Of a DNA stretch of 64,000 nt, positions 52,677-62,224 are shown piece after piece (position 1 is the first letter of the stretch; every line of letters begins with the position of its first letter). The translations under genes were made by a program, and so were the position numbers. A model generated the notes under the pieces. It did no database searches and was not told where the DNA came from. It saw nothing but the letters and a program-made list of their open reading frames with translations. The stretch covers positions 3,334,312 to 3,398,311 of the forward strand of contig NZ_CP033169.1 in the NCBI RefSeq assembly GCF_003691585.1, written 5' to 3'. Source of the stretch: Biomaibacter acetigenes (GTDB taxonomy: Bacteria > Bacillota > Thermosediminibacteria > Thermosediminibacterales > Tepidanaerobacteraceae).

Positions 52677-53144
52677 TTAATCCGACAATTTTATAAATTC
52701 CACATCAATGGATTTACCCTCAATCTTGAGCTTTGCCGCACCGATAGGAAGGGTGAACCTCTTTGGGCCGGCACTGCCCGGGTTTAAATAAATTACTCCG
52801 TCGTGCTTTTCAAGTAAAGGTTTGTGGGAATGCCCGCATATCACCACATCAAACCCCGCTGCTTTTACATTTATATCCAGCTGGTTAATATCATGAAGGA
52901 CATATAAATATACTTCGCCAATCTTGATGGCCTCGGTCCTGGGGATTTTATATGCCCATCCTTCCCTGTCACAATTGCCTCTTACCGCCGTAACCGGGGC
53001 TATTTTACTTAAGTCGTCAATGATATGCGGATCTCCTATATCACCTGCGTGGACTATGTGGTCGCAACCTTTGAAAACTTTTATTATCTCCGGTCTTAGA
53101 AGACCGTGAGTATCTGAAATAACACCAACTATGTTTTCCGGCAT
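52677..53144 (-). CDS. YfcE/MJ0936-family metallophosphoesterase
   Basis: A 155-residue calcineurin-like phosphodiesterase with all metal motifs: SDTHG (10-14), HAGDIGD (32-38), GNCD (57-60), and GHSHKP (about 104-109). Relatives hydrolyse bis-p-nitrophenyl phosphate-type diesters in vitro; the cellular substrate is not known. Its stop lies 22 bases from the GNAT gene. Confidence 0.92.
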   Translation of the reverse strand: MPENIVGVISDTHGLLRPEIIKVFKGCDHIVHAGDIGDPHIIDDLSKIAPVTAVRGNCDREGWAYKIPRTEAIKIGEVYLYVLHDINQLDINVKAAGFDVVICGHSHKPLLEKHDGVIYLNPGSAGPKRFTLPIGAAKLKIEGKSIDVEFIKLSD

Positions 53145-53163
53145 TGATTATCCTCCTGGTGTA

Positions 53164-53574
53164 TCAAGTTAATATGACTTTCTCTGCTGCATCAATTACA
53201 ATTTCTAAATCTTTCAGTGCTTTTTCTCCATCTTTCTTTTTGTACTCCAACGTAGGTATAAAATCTACATCTCCATAAAAGGAAAATTCACTTTCTTTTC
53301 TAAGCCATTTCGATATATTAGCTATATCGTCTACTTTATTTTTTACTTCATCAGGTAACTTGCTCTTATATTCAACCAGTAGGTATCCGACATCATGTTG
53401 TTTTGGAGGTTCTATCCCCAATTTCCTCAGCATTCCTTTAAGGGCTGGTTCCACCGCCTCCTGAGCCTCTCTTATTACATCGGAGTATGCTCCTTCCTTC
53501 AAAAGAAATTTTATCATTCTCAATCTTACCTTAGCTTTTTCAAGGTAGCTCTCAGCCAATGTAACATTCTTCAA
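53164..53574 (-). CDS. HEPN-domain protein paired with a broken nucleotidyltransferase
   Basis: A 136-residue helical protein of the HEPN superfamily (YLEKAKVRLRMIKFLLKEGAY, EAVEPALKGMLRKLGIEPPKQHDV, SKWLRKESEFSFYGD). The R-x4-6-H RNase motif of HepT toxins is not evident; the FYGD segment suits the COG2250 type. The start is TTG at 53574, overlapping the TGA of the upstream nucleotidyltransferase frame, the usual coupling of a HEPN/MNT pair. Because that partner carries two nonsense codons, HEPN may be orphaned. Toxin activity is not shown. Confidence 0.8.
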   Translation of the reverse strand: MKNVTLAESYLEKAKVRLRMIKFLLKEGAYSDVIREAQEAVEPALKGMLRKLGIEPPKQHDVGYLLVEYKSKLPDEVKNKVDDIANISKWLRKESEFSFYGDVDFIPTLEYKKKDGEKALKDLEIVIDAAEKVILT

Positions 53575-54062
53575 ATGTCAAACACCTCCCCTTGTTTATA
53601 ATCAGGTTTTATTACCCAGTGCTACTTTTCACCATTTGACACCTTGAATGCTCCCATGTTCTTTAGTTTCTTTGCAAAATTATTTAAAAATATAGCAAAA
53701 AAATCATCTCGATCGTATAAAATCCTTGCGTCTTCAATCATGTCAAGAAAAAGCAAACTGCCTGTCTCAACTTCCTAGGGAGTCTTAATTACAGGGGAAA
53801 GCATGGTGTAAATCTGGTATTTTTTTAAGGATGATATCCATGGTTCCATCATTTTTCCCACTTCATCAAATTGCTGCATTCTTTTCATTCTGCAAGAGGG
53901 TAAATTTTTTATAACCAGCATAATATCGATATCCGAGTTGGGGTTTGGAGTTCCCCGGGCTACCGATCCAAACACCGCCAGAGTTATTAAATCTCTTCCA
54001 TATACTTTTTTGCAAGCGTCAAGAAGATGTTGAATTGTTTCTTCAAAAGCTTCTAATATCAT
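53571..54062 (-). pseudogene. MNT-type nucleotidyltransferase with two in-frame amber codons
   Basis: A single frame of 164 codons gives a full-length minimal nucleotidyltransferase: AVFGSVARGTPNPNSDIDIML (about 29-49) has the GSxARG and DxD catalytic motifs, and the C-terminal half (FLDMIEDARILYDRDDFF, then KPDYKQGEVFDI) matches the family's normal ending. TAG codons interrupt it at codons 96 (53775-53777) and 147 (53622-53624). Most likely two nonsense mutations; the first 95 residues could still be made. The end overlaps the HEPN start. Confidence 0.75.
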
Positions 54063-54119
54063 ACCATGCCCTCACAATCTATGAGAAATCTCATAACAAT
54101 TTCCCTATACCGCCCCATA

Positions 54120-54464
54120 TTACCATATCACTTCACAGCCATCTGATAGCATTTTTCCTATAGTGTCTTTCATTTCTTCATATTCACCTTCAGTATATAT
54201 ATGGGGCTCTAACCTGGGTATGCGAAGGATTTTTTTTACTGTACTGTATACATCCGATTTTCTATCACCTTTGTAAACTATTAAAAGATCCACATCACTT
54301 TCTATGGAATATCTACCTTTCGCATAGGAGCCAAAAAGAATTACTTTAGCTAGCGGAAGCACTTCATTGAGCCTATGTATGTTCTTTGAAAGAATGTTTA
54401 ATATGTGCTTTTTGCTAAATTCGGGATAGAAGATCTGAACAGAATTGAAAGATTTCTCGTGCAT
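54120..54464 (-). CDS. Second MNT-type nucleotidyltransferase
   Basis: A 114-residue minimal nucleotidyltransferase with VILFGSYAKGRYSIESDVDLLIVY (in two parts, about 41-64), giving GSxAKG and DxD catalytic residues. Its start overlaps the end of a HEPN fragment (54415-54627) in another frame. In working pairs such proteins adenylylate or otherwise neutralise the HEPN partner; here the partner is truncated. Confidence 0.8.
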   Translation of the reverse strand: MHEKSFNSVQIFYPEFSKKHILNILSKNIHRLNEVLPLAKVILFGSYAKGRYSIESDVDLLIVYKGDRKSDVYSTVKKILRIPRLEPHIYTEGEYEEMKDTIGKMLSDGCEVIW

Positions 54465-54627
54465 AATCTACAAGCCTCCCCGCTTCTTGCCTGGTATATT
54501 TATTCCATGGAGCTCCTGATAGATGTGCGTCTGGATATCTCGACGGTATATAGGCCTTATCAATTTCCAGCGCCTTGTCTTTTACCAGCTGTTTTTCATG
54601 ATACTCTAAAGTATAAAAATCTTCATC
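54415..54627 (-). pseudogene. Truncated HEPN-domain gene fragment
   Basis: A 70-codon open frame without a start gives the C-terminal part of a HEPN protein: ALEIDKAYIPSRYPDA and GAPWNKYTRQEAGRLVDYA match the family ending. An in-frame TAA at 54628-54630 and the parS site 22 bases further mark the break, so the 5' half has been lost. It overlaps the second MNT gene by 50 bases, the normal HEPN-then-MNT order. Confidence 0.65.
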
Positions 54628-54648
54628 TTATTTGTTATCGGGTGGACA

Positions 54649-54664
54649 TGTTTCACGTGAAACA
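54649..54664. promoter_or_regulatory. parS centromere site
   Basis: TGTTTCACGTGAAACA is an exact match to the 16-base parS consensus bound by ParB/Spo0J. It lies three bases past the parB stop codon, within 10 kb of the predicted origin, as usual for chromosomal segregation sites. Confidence 0.97.
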
Positions 54665-54666
54665 TT

Positions 54667-55500
54667 TTACTCTGCTATGGTTTCAAGTATTCTTTCCAGT
54701 TCATCTTCGGAATAATATTCTATTTCTATTTTTCCCCGTTTTTCAGTGCCTTTTACTTTTACTCTTGTTCCCAGGGCCCTCTGAAGTTTTTCCGTTATGT
54801 CAATAAATACGGGGTTTATTTCCTGATTTTTATTTTTCTTTTTTTCCTGTGTCTTTTTTTTAACTGTTTCTTCTGTTTCCCTAACAGACATGTTGCTTTC
54901 GCTTATCTTTTTTGCAATCTTCAATCTTTCTTTTTTATCCTCTATGGCCAGAAGTGCCCTGGCATGCCCTGCCGTTAATTTTTCCTCAGAAATTAGTTTT
55001 TTTATTTCTTCATCAAGGTTCAATAGTCTCACTGTGTTTGCTATCTGTGATCTGCTTTTCCCGACCCTTTTTGATAGTTCCTCCTGGGTCATGCCGAATT
55101 CATCAATGAGTTTTTTATAAGCCTCTGCTTCTTCCAGGGGGTTTAGATCTTCTCTCTGCAGGTTCTCAATAAGTGCTATTTCCATTACATCTGCATCCGA
55201 GAGATCTTTTATTATGGCAGGAATTTTTTCTATACCTGCTTTTTGAGCTGCCCGCCATCTTCTTTCTCCTGCCACCAATTCATATCCGCCGTCTTTTTTT
55301 CGTACTATAATTGGTTGCAAGACCCCGTGTTCTTTAATTGAATCTGATAGCTCTCTAATCTTTTCCTCGTCAAACTTTTTTCTGGGTTGATTTTTATTAG
55401 CCCTTATCTCACTAATTTTTATATCCTGGACATTTTCCTGTTCTTTATCATCCATAGGTATAAGAGCACTTAATCCTTTACCCAGCCCTCTTTTATTCAA
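54667..55500 (-). CDS. parB: Chromosome partition protein ParB (Spo0J)
   Basis: A 277-residue ParB. The N-terminal CTPase/NTD has [19 protein letters not shown] and [11 protein letters not shown] (GERRWRA box), the helix-turn-helix has [23 protein letters not shown], and the C-terminus dimerises. The start is TTG at 55500, seven bases after AGGAGGTG and overlapping the parA stop by eight bases; the annotation of a longer N-terminus would run into parA. It loads at parS next door and clamps DNA for origin segregation. Confidence 0.96.
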   Translation of the reverse strand: MNKRGLGKGLSALIPMDDKEQENVQDIKISEIRANKNQPRKKFDEEKIRELSDSIKEHGVLQPIIVRKKDGGYELVAGERRWRAAQKAGIEKIPAIIKDLSDADVMEIALIENLQREDLNPLEEAEAYKKLIDEFGMTQEELSKRVGKSRSQIANTVRLLNLDEEIKKLISEEKLTAGHARALLAIEDKKERLKIAKKISESNMSVRETEETVKKKTQEKKKNKNQEINPVFIDITEKLQRALGTRVKVKGTEKRGKIEIEYYSEDELERILETIAE

Positions 55501-56254
55501 TTCCGAGCACCTCCTCTGCCAGTTCCATATATACTTCCGAGCCTCTTGATTTTGAGTCATAAATAATTATTGGTTTGCCATGACTGGGCGCCTCGCTCAG
55601 TCTCACATTTCTCGGTATGATTGTCCTGTAGACCTTGTTCTTGAAATACTTTTTTACCTCTTCCACCACCTGAATGGAAAGGTTTGTCCTGGCATCAAAC
55701 ATGGTTAGCAGCACTCCTTCTACCTGAAGGTTTTTGTTTAAGTGCTTTTGCACCAGGTTTATTGTGTTCATGAGCTGGCCCAATCCTTCCAGGGCGTAAT
55801 ATTCGCACTGTATGGGCACCAGTACCGTTCCTGCAGCCGTCAGAGCATTCAGGGTAAGCAGCCCCAGAGAAGGAGGGCAATCTATTATTATAAAATCATA
55901 TTCATCCCTTATTTCATCTATTGCATTTTTAAGTTTGTACTCTCGTGAGATGGCCGGTACCAGTTCTATTTCTGCTCCCGCCAGTTGTATATTTGATGGC
56001 AAAAGATACAGGCTTTCATAATTTGTTTTTACTATGTTGTCTTTTATAGATTCTTCGTTTATGAGTACATTGTAAATGGATTTTTCAATGGCTTTCTTGT
56101 CAACTCCTATTCCACTGGTAGTGTTGCCCTGGGGGTCTATATCCACCAGCAATACTTTTTGTTCCAGTGCGGCAAGGCATGCCGCAAGATTTACCGCAGT
56201 GGTGGTTTTGCCCACTCCTCCTTTTTGATTGGCTATAGCCATTATCCTTGACAT
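55493..56254 (-). CDS. parA: Chromosome partition ATPase ParA (Soj)
   Basis: A 253-residue deviant Walker ATPase: [18 protein letters not shown] near the N-terminus (Walker A with signature Lys), [15 protein letters not shown] and IIDCPPSLG. It drives origin segregation with ParB and also regulates DnaA in Bacillus. I favour the ATG at 56254; the longer upstream frame has no family similarity. A structured repeat lies between it and noc. Confidence 0.96.
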   Translation of the reverse strand: MSRIMAIANQKGGVGKTTTAVNLAACLAALEQKVLLVDIDPQGNTTSGIGVDKKAIEKSIYNVLINEESIKDNIVKTNYESLYLLPSNIQLAGAEIELVPAISREYKLKNAIDEIRDEYDFIIIDCPPSLGLLTLNALTAAGTVLVPIQCEYYALEGLGQLMNTINLVQKHLNKNLQVEGVLLTMFDARTNLSIQVVEEVKKYFKNKVYRTIIPRNVRLSEAPSHGKPIIIYDSKSRGSEVYMELAEEVLGIE

Positions 56255-56665
56255 AAACTTGAAACAAGAGCGGAATTTGCTCCGTTTCAGTTCCTCCTTT
56301 CTCCAAGAAAACTCATTCTTGATTCCGATGTAGAAACTAAGTCCGCTGCCAGAGACGGCCAAGAGCACTGAAAATCTGCACCTTCTTCTCTCTTGATTTT
56401 TTACGACTTCCTACTTCTGGTCTCCGACCTCTGAAATGGTCAGGTGCCAGGCCATCACAACCAGCAAAAGCGACTTTTTACATCGTAATCATCTATTATA
56501 TATTAACTTTCTTCTTTAATTCTTTTTTTCCTTCCTGAATTTACATTTTTATAAAATAATCTTTGACTTTAAATCCTCGGGTACAAGGCCCGAGTTATTA
56601 TATCGGTAGATTTTTTGAAACTTTGTGCGGCATTCTGCCGCAGTCGTTATAAAAAAAGTGGTTCA
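56255..56665. other. noc-parA spacer with a structured repeat
   Basis: No gene was seen. The spacer holds one copy of the 97-100 base repeat (56553-56652) and, near 56398-56440, a run of GACTTCCTACTTCTGGTCTC type resembling the degenerate repeat at 36668. Confidence 0.5.
56553..56652 (+). repeat. Structured ~100-base repeat, copy A
   Basis: Shares with copies B and C two hairpins (CTCGGG...CCCGAG and TGCGGC-ATTCT-GCCGCA), the linker TTTTTTGAAACTTTG and the ending GCCGCAGTCGTTATAA. Sequence changes in the first stem are compensated (an extra C-G pair here), which suggests selection for structure. Confidence 0.85.
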
Positions 56666-57472
56666 TCACCTCTTTGGTATCTGAACCACTACTTCAATAA
56701 AGTCGCCCTTATCTATTTCCTTATATCCTGCATTTATTCCCGTCTCCTTGATGTTCTTCACCAGTTTTTTGACGGAATTGACAAAGATTCTTACATCTTT
56801 AATAGCAATTTTAAAGGATTTTTTCTTTTCTTTTTCCTTTTCATTTTCAATGCCTTCAATAAGCCTGTCCACCAGCTCTTCAGTCTGCCTCACATTTAGA
56901 CCCTTATCTATTATTTGTTTTAAAGCCTGCATTTGAAGTTTCTCATCAGGTAGTTTTAATAGTGCCCTTGCATGTCTTTCGCTCAGCTTTTCCCGGGAAA
57001 TAATTTTAACTATTTCCGGAGGCATCTTTAGGATCCTCATCTTGTTTGCTATGGTTGACTGGCTCTTTCCGAGTTTATATGCCAGTTGCTCCTGGGTAAA
57101 ACCGTAATCTTGCATCAACTGCCTGTAACCCTCGGCCTCCTCCAGGAAACTCAGGTTTTCTCTCTGTAGATTTTCTATCAATGCCATTATTGCAGTTTCT
57201 GAGTCTCCCGCATCCTTGATAATTGCCGGTATTTCCTTTAATCCGGCTTTCTGGCTGGCCCTCCATCTTCTCTCGCCCGCAATGATTTCATATCCGTTCT
57301 TCCCGCTTCTCCTTACAACTATCGGTTGCAGTACACCATAGGATTTTATTGAGTTAGTAAGATCATTCAGTGATTCGTCGTCAAATTCCTTTCTGGGCTG
57401 ATATGCGTTTGGTTTTATTTCTTCTAAAGGAATGTTTATAATGTTTAAAGCCGATTTGCGGTCCCCCCACAT
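56666..57472 (-). CDS. noc: Nucleoid occlusion protein Noc
   Basis: A 268-residue ParB-family protein directly downstream of rsmG, the position of noc in Bacillus. It has NAYQPRKEFDDESLNDL, ERRWRASQKAG, and the helix-turn-helix TQEQLAYKLGKSQSTIANKM. It blocks division over the chromosome by binding NBS sites and the membrane. The ATG at 57472 is preferred over the GTG three codons upstream. The distinction from ParB rests on gene order and the second ParB at 54667. Confidence 0.88.
   Translation of the reverse strand: MWGDRKSALNIINIPLEEIKPNAYQPRKEFDDESLNDLTNSIKSYGVLQPIVVRRSGKNGYEIIAGERRWRASQKAGLKEIPAIIKDAGDSETAIMALIENLQRENLSFLEEAEGYRQLMQDYGFTQEQLAYKLGKSQSTIANKMRILKMPPEIVKIISREKLSERHARALLKLPDEKLQMQALKQIIDKGLNVRQTEELVDRLIEGIENEKEKEKKKSFKIAIKDVRIFVNSVKKLVKNIKETGINAGYKEIDKGDFIEVVVQIPKR
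56988..57001. promoter_or_regulatory. Noc-binding-site-like palindrome inside noc
   Basis: TTTTCCCGGGAAAT matches the Bacillus Noc site ATTTCCCGGGAAAT at 13 of 14 positions. It lies within the noc coding sequence. Confidence 0.55.
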
Positions 57473-57561
57473 TAGCCCCACCGCCTTTCTTAATCTTAAC
57501 CTAAATAATAATTCTATAAAAAAGTGCTTTTTCCTTCCTTAAATGGTAATATTTCCTTTTT

Positions 57562-58278
57562 TTATAGCGGATTTTTTTCCGGAATTCCTGGCCGCCTGGG
57601 GTATTTTTCCGGTGTTTTATTTTCCTTTTTTATTATAATCAGTTTGTGGTTTACTTCCCCTACGGCATATTCTTTAACATCCTGTATTTTTCCTCCCATG
57701 ATATCCAGAGATTTTTCTGCCATCCGAATTTCCTCTTTTATCTTTTCTCCCTTCATGGCTACAAATATTCCACCGGTTTTTACAAAGGGCAGGCAAAGTT
57801 CCGACAGCACATTCAAAGACGATACCGCCCTTGCTACGGCCATATCGTAATTTTCCCGGTAAGGGTATTTTTTCGCAGCATTTTCGGCCCTGTCATTCAA
57901 TATCTCTATATCTTTTAAATTAAGCTTCCGGACAACTTCAAACAAAAAATCTGTCTTCTTTCTTATGGTTTCAAGCAGGGTAAGTTTTATATCAGGTCTT
58001 GCCAGCTTCAAAAAAAAGCCCGGTATTCCCGGGCCTGTGCCCACATCTATTATGCTGGCTCCCTCTTTTATTTCAACATGTTTTGTTATCATCAGGGAAT
58101 CTATTACATGTTTTTCCACAAATTCATTTTTTTCGGTTATCCTGGTAAGATTTACCTTTTTATTCCAGTCCATAAGTAAATTTCTATATTTATCGATGGT
58201 TTTTAACTTTGTTTCATCAAGTTCTATACCGCTTTCTTCCGCCTTTTTTTTTAATAATATCATAAATTCGTTATCCAT
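57562..58278 (-). CDS. rsmG: 16S rRNA (guanine-N7)-methyltransferase RsmG
   Basis: A 238-residue SAM-dependent methyltransferase that modifies G527 of 16S rRNA. The SAM site is [27 protein letters not shown] and a C-terminal Lys-rich tail follow. The ATG at 58278, after AAAGGA, overlaps the mnmG stop by eight bases. Confidence 0.95.
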   Translation of the reverse strand: MDNEFMILLKKKAEESGIELDETKLKTIDKYRNLLMDWNKKVNLTRITEKNEFVEKHVIDSLMITKHVEIKEGASIIDVGTGPGIPGFFLKLARPDIKLTLLETIRKKTDFLFEVVRKLNLKDIEILNDRAENAAKKYPYRENYDMAVARAVSSLNVLSELCLPFVKTGGIFVAMKGEKIKEEIRMAEKSLDIMGGKIQDVKEYAVGEVNHKLIIIKKENKTPEKYPRRPGIPEKNPL

Positions 58279-60157
58279 GTGCTTTTTTCCTTTTCTGTTG
58301 TTCAAGGTATATTAAAAGTATTGATATATCCGCTGGGTTTACTCCGGATATCCTTGATGCCTGCCCCACAGAACCGGGCATCACCTTTTTCAATCTTTCC
58401 CTGGCTTCGGTCCTTAAGCCGTAAATCCTGTCATAATCAATATTCTCCGGAATTCTCTTGTTCTCAAGTTTTTTGAAACTTTCCACCTGGTCTATCTGCC
58501 GTTTTATATATCCATCGTAGGATATCATTATCTCCACCTGGTCTATGACATCTTGAGGAAGTTCTGGTCTATTTTTATCCAGTATTTTTAATTTTTCATA
58601 ATCCAGTTCCGGCCTTTTCAATAGATCCTCCAGTGTAAAGGGTGTGTTAATGGGGGCTGTCTCCATTTCCTCAAGGGCCCTGTTGTTCTCCTCGGTGGGA
58701 GTTATTTTCACCGACCTTAATCTTTCTATCTCTTCCTGTATCATTTGTTTTTTCTTCAGTGTTTTTTCATATCTTTTATCATTTATTAATCCTACTTCGT
58801 GACCAATTTCTGTGAGTCTCAGGTCTGCGTTGTCATGCCGTAGGAGCAGCCTGTATTCGGCCCTGGAAGTGAGCATCCTGTAAGGCTCGGTGATGCCCTT
58901 GGTGATAAGGTCATCTATGAGCACTCCTATATATGCATCGGACCTCTTTAATATCACGGGCTCTTTTTCTTTTATCATTAGCGCCGCGTTTATCCCTGCT
59001 ATAAGGCCCTGGGCCGCGGCTTCTTCATAGCCCGATGTACCGTTTATCTGGCCTGCCATGTAGAGTCCCTTTATTTTTCTTGTCTCCAGACTTAAACTAA
59101 GTTGTGTCGGGATCACATAATCATATTCTATGGCATATCCGTACCTCATGATCCGGGCATTTTCCAGGCCTTTGATGGTCCTCAGCATTTTTATCTGCAC
59201 ATCGGCTGGAAGGCTTGTGGACATGCCCTGAATATACATCTCATTAGTGTTTATTCCTTCGGGCTCTATGAATATCTGGTGGCTGGCCTTTTCCTTGAAA
59301 TTTACAACTTTGACTTCTATGCTGGGGCAGTATCTGGGCCCTACTCCCTGGATATCACCGGTGTACAGAGGCGCTCTGTATAAATTTTCCATTATTATTT
59401 CATGGGTATGTTTATTGGAATAGGTAAGCCAGCAGGACACCTGGTCGCGCTTTATCTCTCCTGAAGTATATGAAAAGGGGATGATAACTTCATCTCCCGG
59501 CTGTTCTATCATTTTTGAAAAATCTATGGAGTGTTTATGCACCCTCGGGGGAGTTCCGGTCTTAAATCTTCCCAGCTCAAACCCCAGGTCTTCCAGACTT
59601 TTTGAAAGCTGGCTGGCCGGGAAAAGGCCGTTGGGGCCTCCGCTGTAATTCACATCGCCTATTATTATTCTTCCCCTCAGATAAACCCCTGTGGTGAGTA
59701 TGACGGCTTTTGAGTAGAATATTCCCCCCGTCCTGGTCACCACACCTCTGACCTTGCCGCCTTCTTCCAGTATTCTTACTACTTCTTCCTGGACCACATC
59801 AAGATTTTGCTGTCTTTCCAGGGTATACTTCATTGAAAACTGATATGCTTTTTTATCTGCCTGGGCCCTCAGGGCCCTTACTGCAGGGCCTTTTCCTGTA
59901 TTTAACATTCTTATCTGTATAAAGGTTTTATCCGTATTTATGGCCATTTCTCCGCCCAGGGCATCGATCTCCCTTACCAGGTGGCCTTTGGCGGGACCTC
60001 CTATTGAAGGATTGCAGGGCATGAGGGCTATACTGTCCAGGTTTATTGCAAATACCACTGTCTTCATACCCATCCTGGCTGCGGCCAGGGCTGCTTCACA
60101 TCCTGCGTGTCCCGCACCCACTACGGCTACGTCATAGTATCCTACTGTATATTCCAT
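58271..60157 (-). CDS. mnmG: tRNA uridine-5-carboxymethylaminomethyl modification enzyme MnmG (GidA)
   Basis: A 628-residue FAD enzyme that, with MnmE, makes (carboxymethyl)aminomethyl-uridine at the wobble position. The N-terminal [19 protein letters not shown] binds [23 protein letters not shown] and a C-terminal domain ending with [16 protein letters not shown] are typical. The ATG at 60157 has AAGGTGAT upstream. It overlaps the rsmG start. Confidence 0.97.
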   Translation of the reverse strand: MEYTVGYYDVAVVGAGHAGCEAALAAARMGMKTVVFAINLDSIALMPCNPSIGGPAKGHLVREIDALGGEMAINTDKTFIQIRMLNTGKGPAVRALRAQADKKAYQFSMKYTLERQQNLDVVQEEVVRILEEGGKVRGVVTRTGGIFYSKAVILTTGVYLRGRIIIGDVNYSGGPNGLFPASQLSKSLEDLGFELGRFKTGTPPRVHKHSIDFSKMIEQPGDEVIIPFSYTSGEIKRDQVSCWLTYSNKHTHEIIMENLYRAPLYTGDIQGVGPRYCPSIEVKVVNFKEKASHQIFIEPEGINTNEMYIQGMSTSLPADVQIKMLRTIKGLENARIMRYGYAIEYDYVIPTQLSLSLETRKIKGLYMAGQINGTSGYEEAAAQGLIAGINAALMIKEKEPVILKRSDAYIGVLIDDLITKGITEPYRMLTSRAEYRLLLRHDNADLRLTEIGHEVGLINDKRYEKTLKKKQMIQEEIERLRSVKITPTEENNRALEEMETAPINTPFTLEDLLKRPELDYEKLKILDKNRPELPQDVIDQVEIMISYDGYIKRQIDQVESFKKLENKRIPENIDYDRIYGLRTEARERLKKVMPGSVGQASRISGVNPADISILLIYLEQQKRKKAHG

Positions 60158-60167
60158 AACATCACCT

Positions 60168-61553
60168 TCATTTCCCGATGCAGAAGTTCTCGAAAATTGC
60201 ATTTATTATGTCATCACTTACGGTATCCCCGGTGATCTCACCCAGTTTTTCCCATGCTTCACGGATATCTATCTCAATGATTTCTACCGGCATTTTAACT
60301 TTCATTGATTCCATCGCCCTTTCAAGACTGTTCCTGGCAGCCTCAAGAGCCTGCTTTTGCCTTTGCCCTGCTATGATGGTATTTTCATCAATAGGACCTA
60401 TTTGTTCCACTATTGAATTATATATTTCATTTTTTAGTTCTTCAATGCCCTGCTCTTTTAGTGCCGATATTTTTATTACTTTCTTTCCGGGTAAAAGCCT
60501 CTTTACTTCTTTCTCATCTATTTTTGCCGGTAAATCGACTTTGTTTATGACACCTATGGTGAACTTGTCCTTCACCATTTCAAATATATTCCTGTCCTCA
60601 TCGGTTATTTCCATCGAAGCATCCATTATCAAAAGCACCATTTCCGCTTCTTTCAGATATCTTTTTGCCCTTTCTACTCCTATCTTTTCTACCAGATCGC
60701 TGGTTTCCCTGATTCCTGCCGTGTCTATGACCTTCACCGGGATTCCCTTTATGTTTATATATTCTTCTATGATATCCCTTGTGGTGCCCGGTACATCGGT
60801 AACTATGGCTCTTTCTTCTCTGAGGAGCGCATTTAAAAGGGATGATTTTCCGACATTGGTCCGCCCCAGAATAAGAGTGGAAATTCCCTCCCTGAGTATT
60901 TTGCTCGATCCGGTATTTTTAATCAGTTCTTCGATCTTTCCTTTACTTTTTATTATTTCACTTTTTATTATCTCCGGATCCGTCTCAGGAATGTCATCTT
61001 CGGGAAAATCTATGTTCGCCTCTATATGCGCCATAATTTCCAGCAAATCTCGACGAATGGAATTTATCTTTTCGGAAAATCCCCCCGCCAGTTGTCTGTT
61101 AGCCAGTACCAGAGCCCTATCGGTTTTGGACCTGATGACATCTATGACTGCTTCCGCTTGGGAAAGGTCTATTCTTCCGTTTAAGAATGCCCTTTTCGTA
61201 AACTCTCCCGGTTCCGCAACCCTGGCTCCATATCTTATAGTAAGTTCCAGTATTTTCCTTTGGGCTGTCATTCCTCCGTGACAGTTTATCTCCACCATGT
61301 CTTCCCTTGTATATGTATTAGGGGCTTTGAAAAAGGCCGTTAGAACTTCGTCTATGGGGTATCCTTCTTCCGGGTCTATTATTTGTCCCAGGTATAGATA
61401 TCGGCTTTTTATATTCTTTATTTCCGACTTTGGACTGAAAATCCTTCGAGCTATATCAAAGGACTTTTCGCCGCTTATTCTTACTATTCCTATGCCGCCT
61501 TCGCCCAGGGGTGTTGAGATGGCGGCGATGGTATCTTCATCTTTCACACGCAT
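60168..61553 (-). CDS. mnmE: tRNA modification GTPase MnmE (TrmE)
   Basis: A 461-residue GTPase, partner of MnmG. The tetrahydrofolate-binding N-domain starts [22 protein letters not shown] (two parts), the G domain has [24 protein letters not shown] and NKVD, and the C-terminus ends FCIGK with the conserved Cys. It precedes mnmG by 10 bases, so the two are coupled. Confidence 0.97.
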   Translation of the reverse strand: MRVKDEDTIAAISTPLGEGGIGIVRISGEKSFDIARRIFSPKSEIKNIKSRYLYLGQIIDPEEGYPIDEVLTAFFKAPNTYTREDMVEINCHGGMTAQRKILELTIRYGARVAEPGEFTKRAFLNGRIDLSQAEAVIDVIRSKTDRALVLANRQLAGGFSEKINSIRRDLLEIMAHIEANIDFPEDDIPETDPEIIKSEIIKSKGKIEELIKNTGSSKILREGISTLILGRTNVGKSSLLNALLREERAIVTDVPGTTRDIIEEYINIKGIPVKVIDTAGIRETSDLVEKIGVERAKRYLKEAEMVLLIMDASMEITDEDRNIFEMVKDKFTIGVINKVDLPAKIDEKEVKRLLPGKKVIKISALKEQGIEELKNEIYNSIVEQIGPIDENTIIAGQRQKQALEAARNSLERAMESMKVKMPVEIIEIDIREAWEKLGEITGDTVSDDIINAIFENFCIGK

Positions 61554-61570
61554 TACCTCTCATGTAAATT

Positions 61571-61598
61571 AAGCCCCAAAGCTTTGGCTCCGGGGCTT
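61571..61598 (-). terminator. Hairpin terminator/attenuator between jag and mnmE
   Basis: Stem AAGCCCC/GGGGCTT with inner pairing AAAGC/GCTTT; on the minus strand AATTTA follows. The T-run is poor, so it may be a partial terminator that lowers mnmE-mnmG expression relative to rpmH-jag. Confidence 0.6.
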
Positions 61599-61605
61599 TA
61601 AAAAT

Positions 61606-62223
61606 TTACTTTAACGATATCACGACTCTCCTGTTGGGCTCTTCTCCTATGCTCCTGGTATTTACCATGGAATCACCCTGTAGAGCCGTATGTATTATCC
61701 TTCTTTCATTTGGGAGCATGGGCTCTAAAATTACACTTTTCTTGGTCTCCTTGACCCGCCTGGCCATATTTTTCGCCAGCCTTTCCAGGGCCTCTTCTCG
61801 CTTCTTTCTATAATCTTCGGCGTCCAGTATAATCCTCTTGTAATTTTCGTTCCCACGGTTGGCCACCAGAGAAGTCAGATACTGTATAGCATCCAGGGTG
61901 CTACCGTGTTTTCCTATGAGGGCACCCACATTCTTTCCTTCAAAAGTTATTTTTATGGTATCCTTATCTTCTTCATGCATTTCAATCTTCGGGTCTATTT
62001 TAAAATGCTTCACCAGACCCTTGAGAAATTCCACGGCTCTCTCTCCAGGATTATCCTTTTGAGTCACCCTTACCCTTGCAGCTTTAGACAGAAATCCCAG
62101 TATGCCGCGGTTTCCCTCTTCCAGAACTTCAATTTTCGCCTTTTCTTTTTTTATGTTCAATTCTTTTAATGCCAGCTCAATGGCTTCATCTACTGTCTTT
62201 GCCTGTTTTTCCACGGATTTCAT
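61606..62223 (-). CDS. jag: RNA-binding protein Jag / KhpB
   Basis: A 205-residue protein with an N-terminal Jag domain (about 1-50, EKQAKTVDEAIELALKELN), a KH domain with LIGKHGSTLDAIQYLTSLV (about 103-121) and a C-terminal R3H domain (EPMLPNERRIIHTALQ). It binds RNA and affects cell division and sporulation in relatives. It starts two bases after the yidC stop. Confidence 0.95.
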   Translation of the reverse strand: MKSVEKQAKTVDEAIELALKELNIKKEKAKIEVLEEGNRGILGFLSKAARVRVTQKDNPGERAVEFLKGLVKHFKIDPKIEMHEEDKDTIKITFEGKNVGALIGKHGSTLDAIQYLTSLVANRGNENYKRIILDAEDYRKKREEALERLAKNMARRVKETKKSVILEPMLPNERRIIHTALQGDSMVNTRSIGEEPNRRVVISLK

Positions 62224-62224
62224 C

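Noticed and set aside
53571..54062. General reassignment of UAG to an amino acid
   Set aside because: purA ends in a TAG that fits the family length, so UAG clearly serves as a stop here; two nonsense mutations explain the single affected gene better.
54120..54464. Working HEPN/MNT toxin-antitoxin pair at the second MNT gene
   Set aside because: Only the 3' half of the HEPN partner is present and it lacks a start codon, so a functional pair is not supported.
60178..61281. 367-codon plus-strand frame opposite mnmE
   Set aside because: It is an antisense shadow of mnmE; its hydrophobic, Ser-rich translation comes from reading the complement of charged codons.
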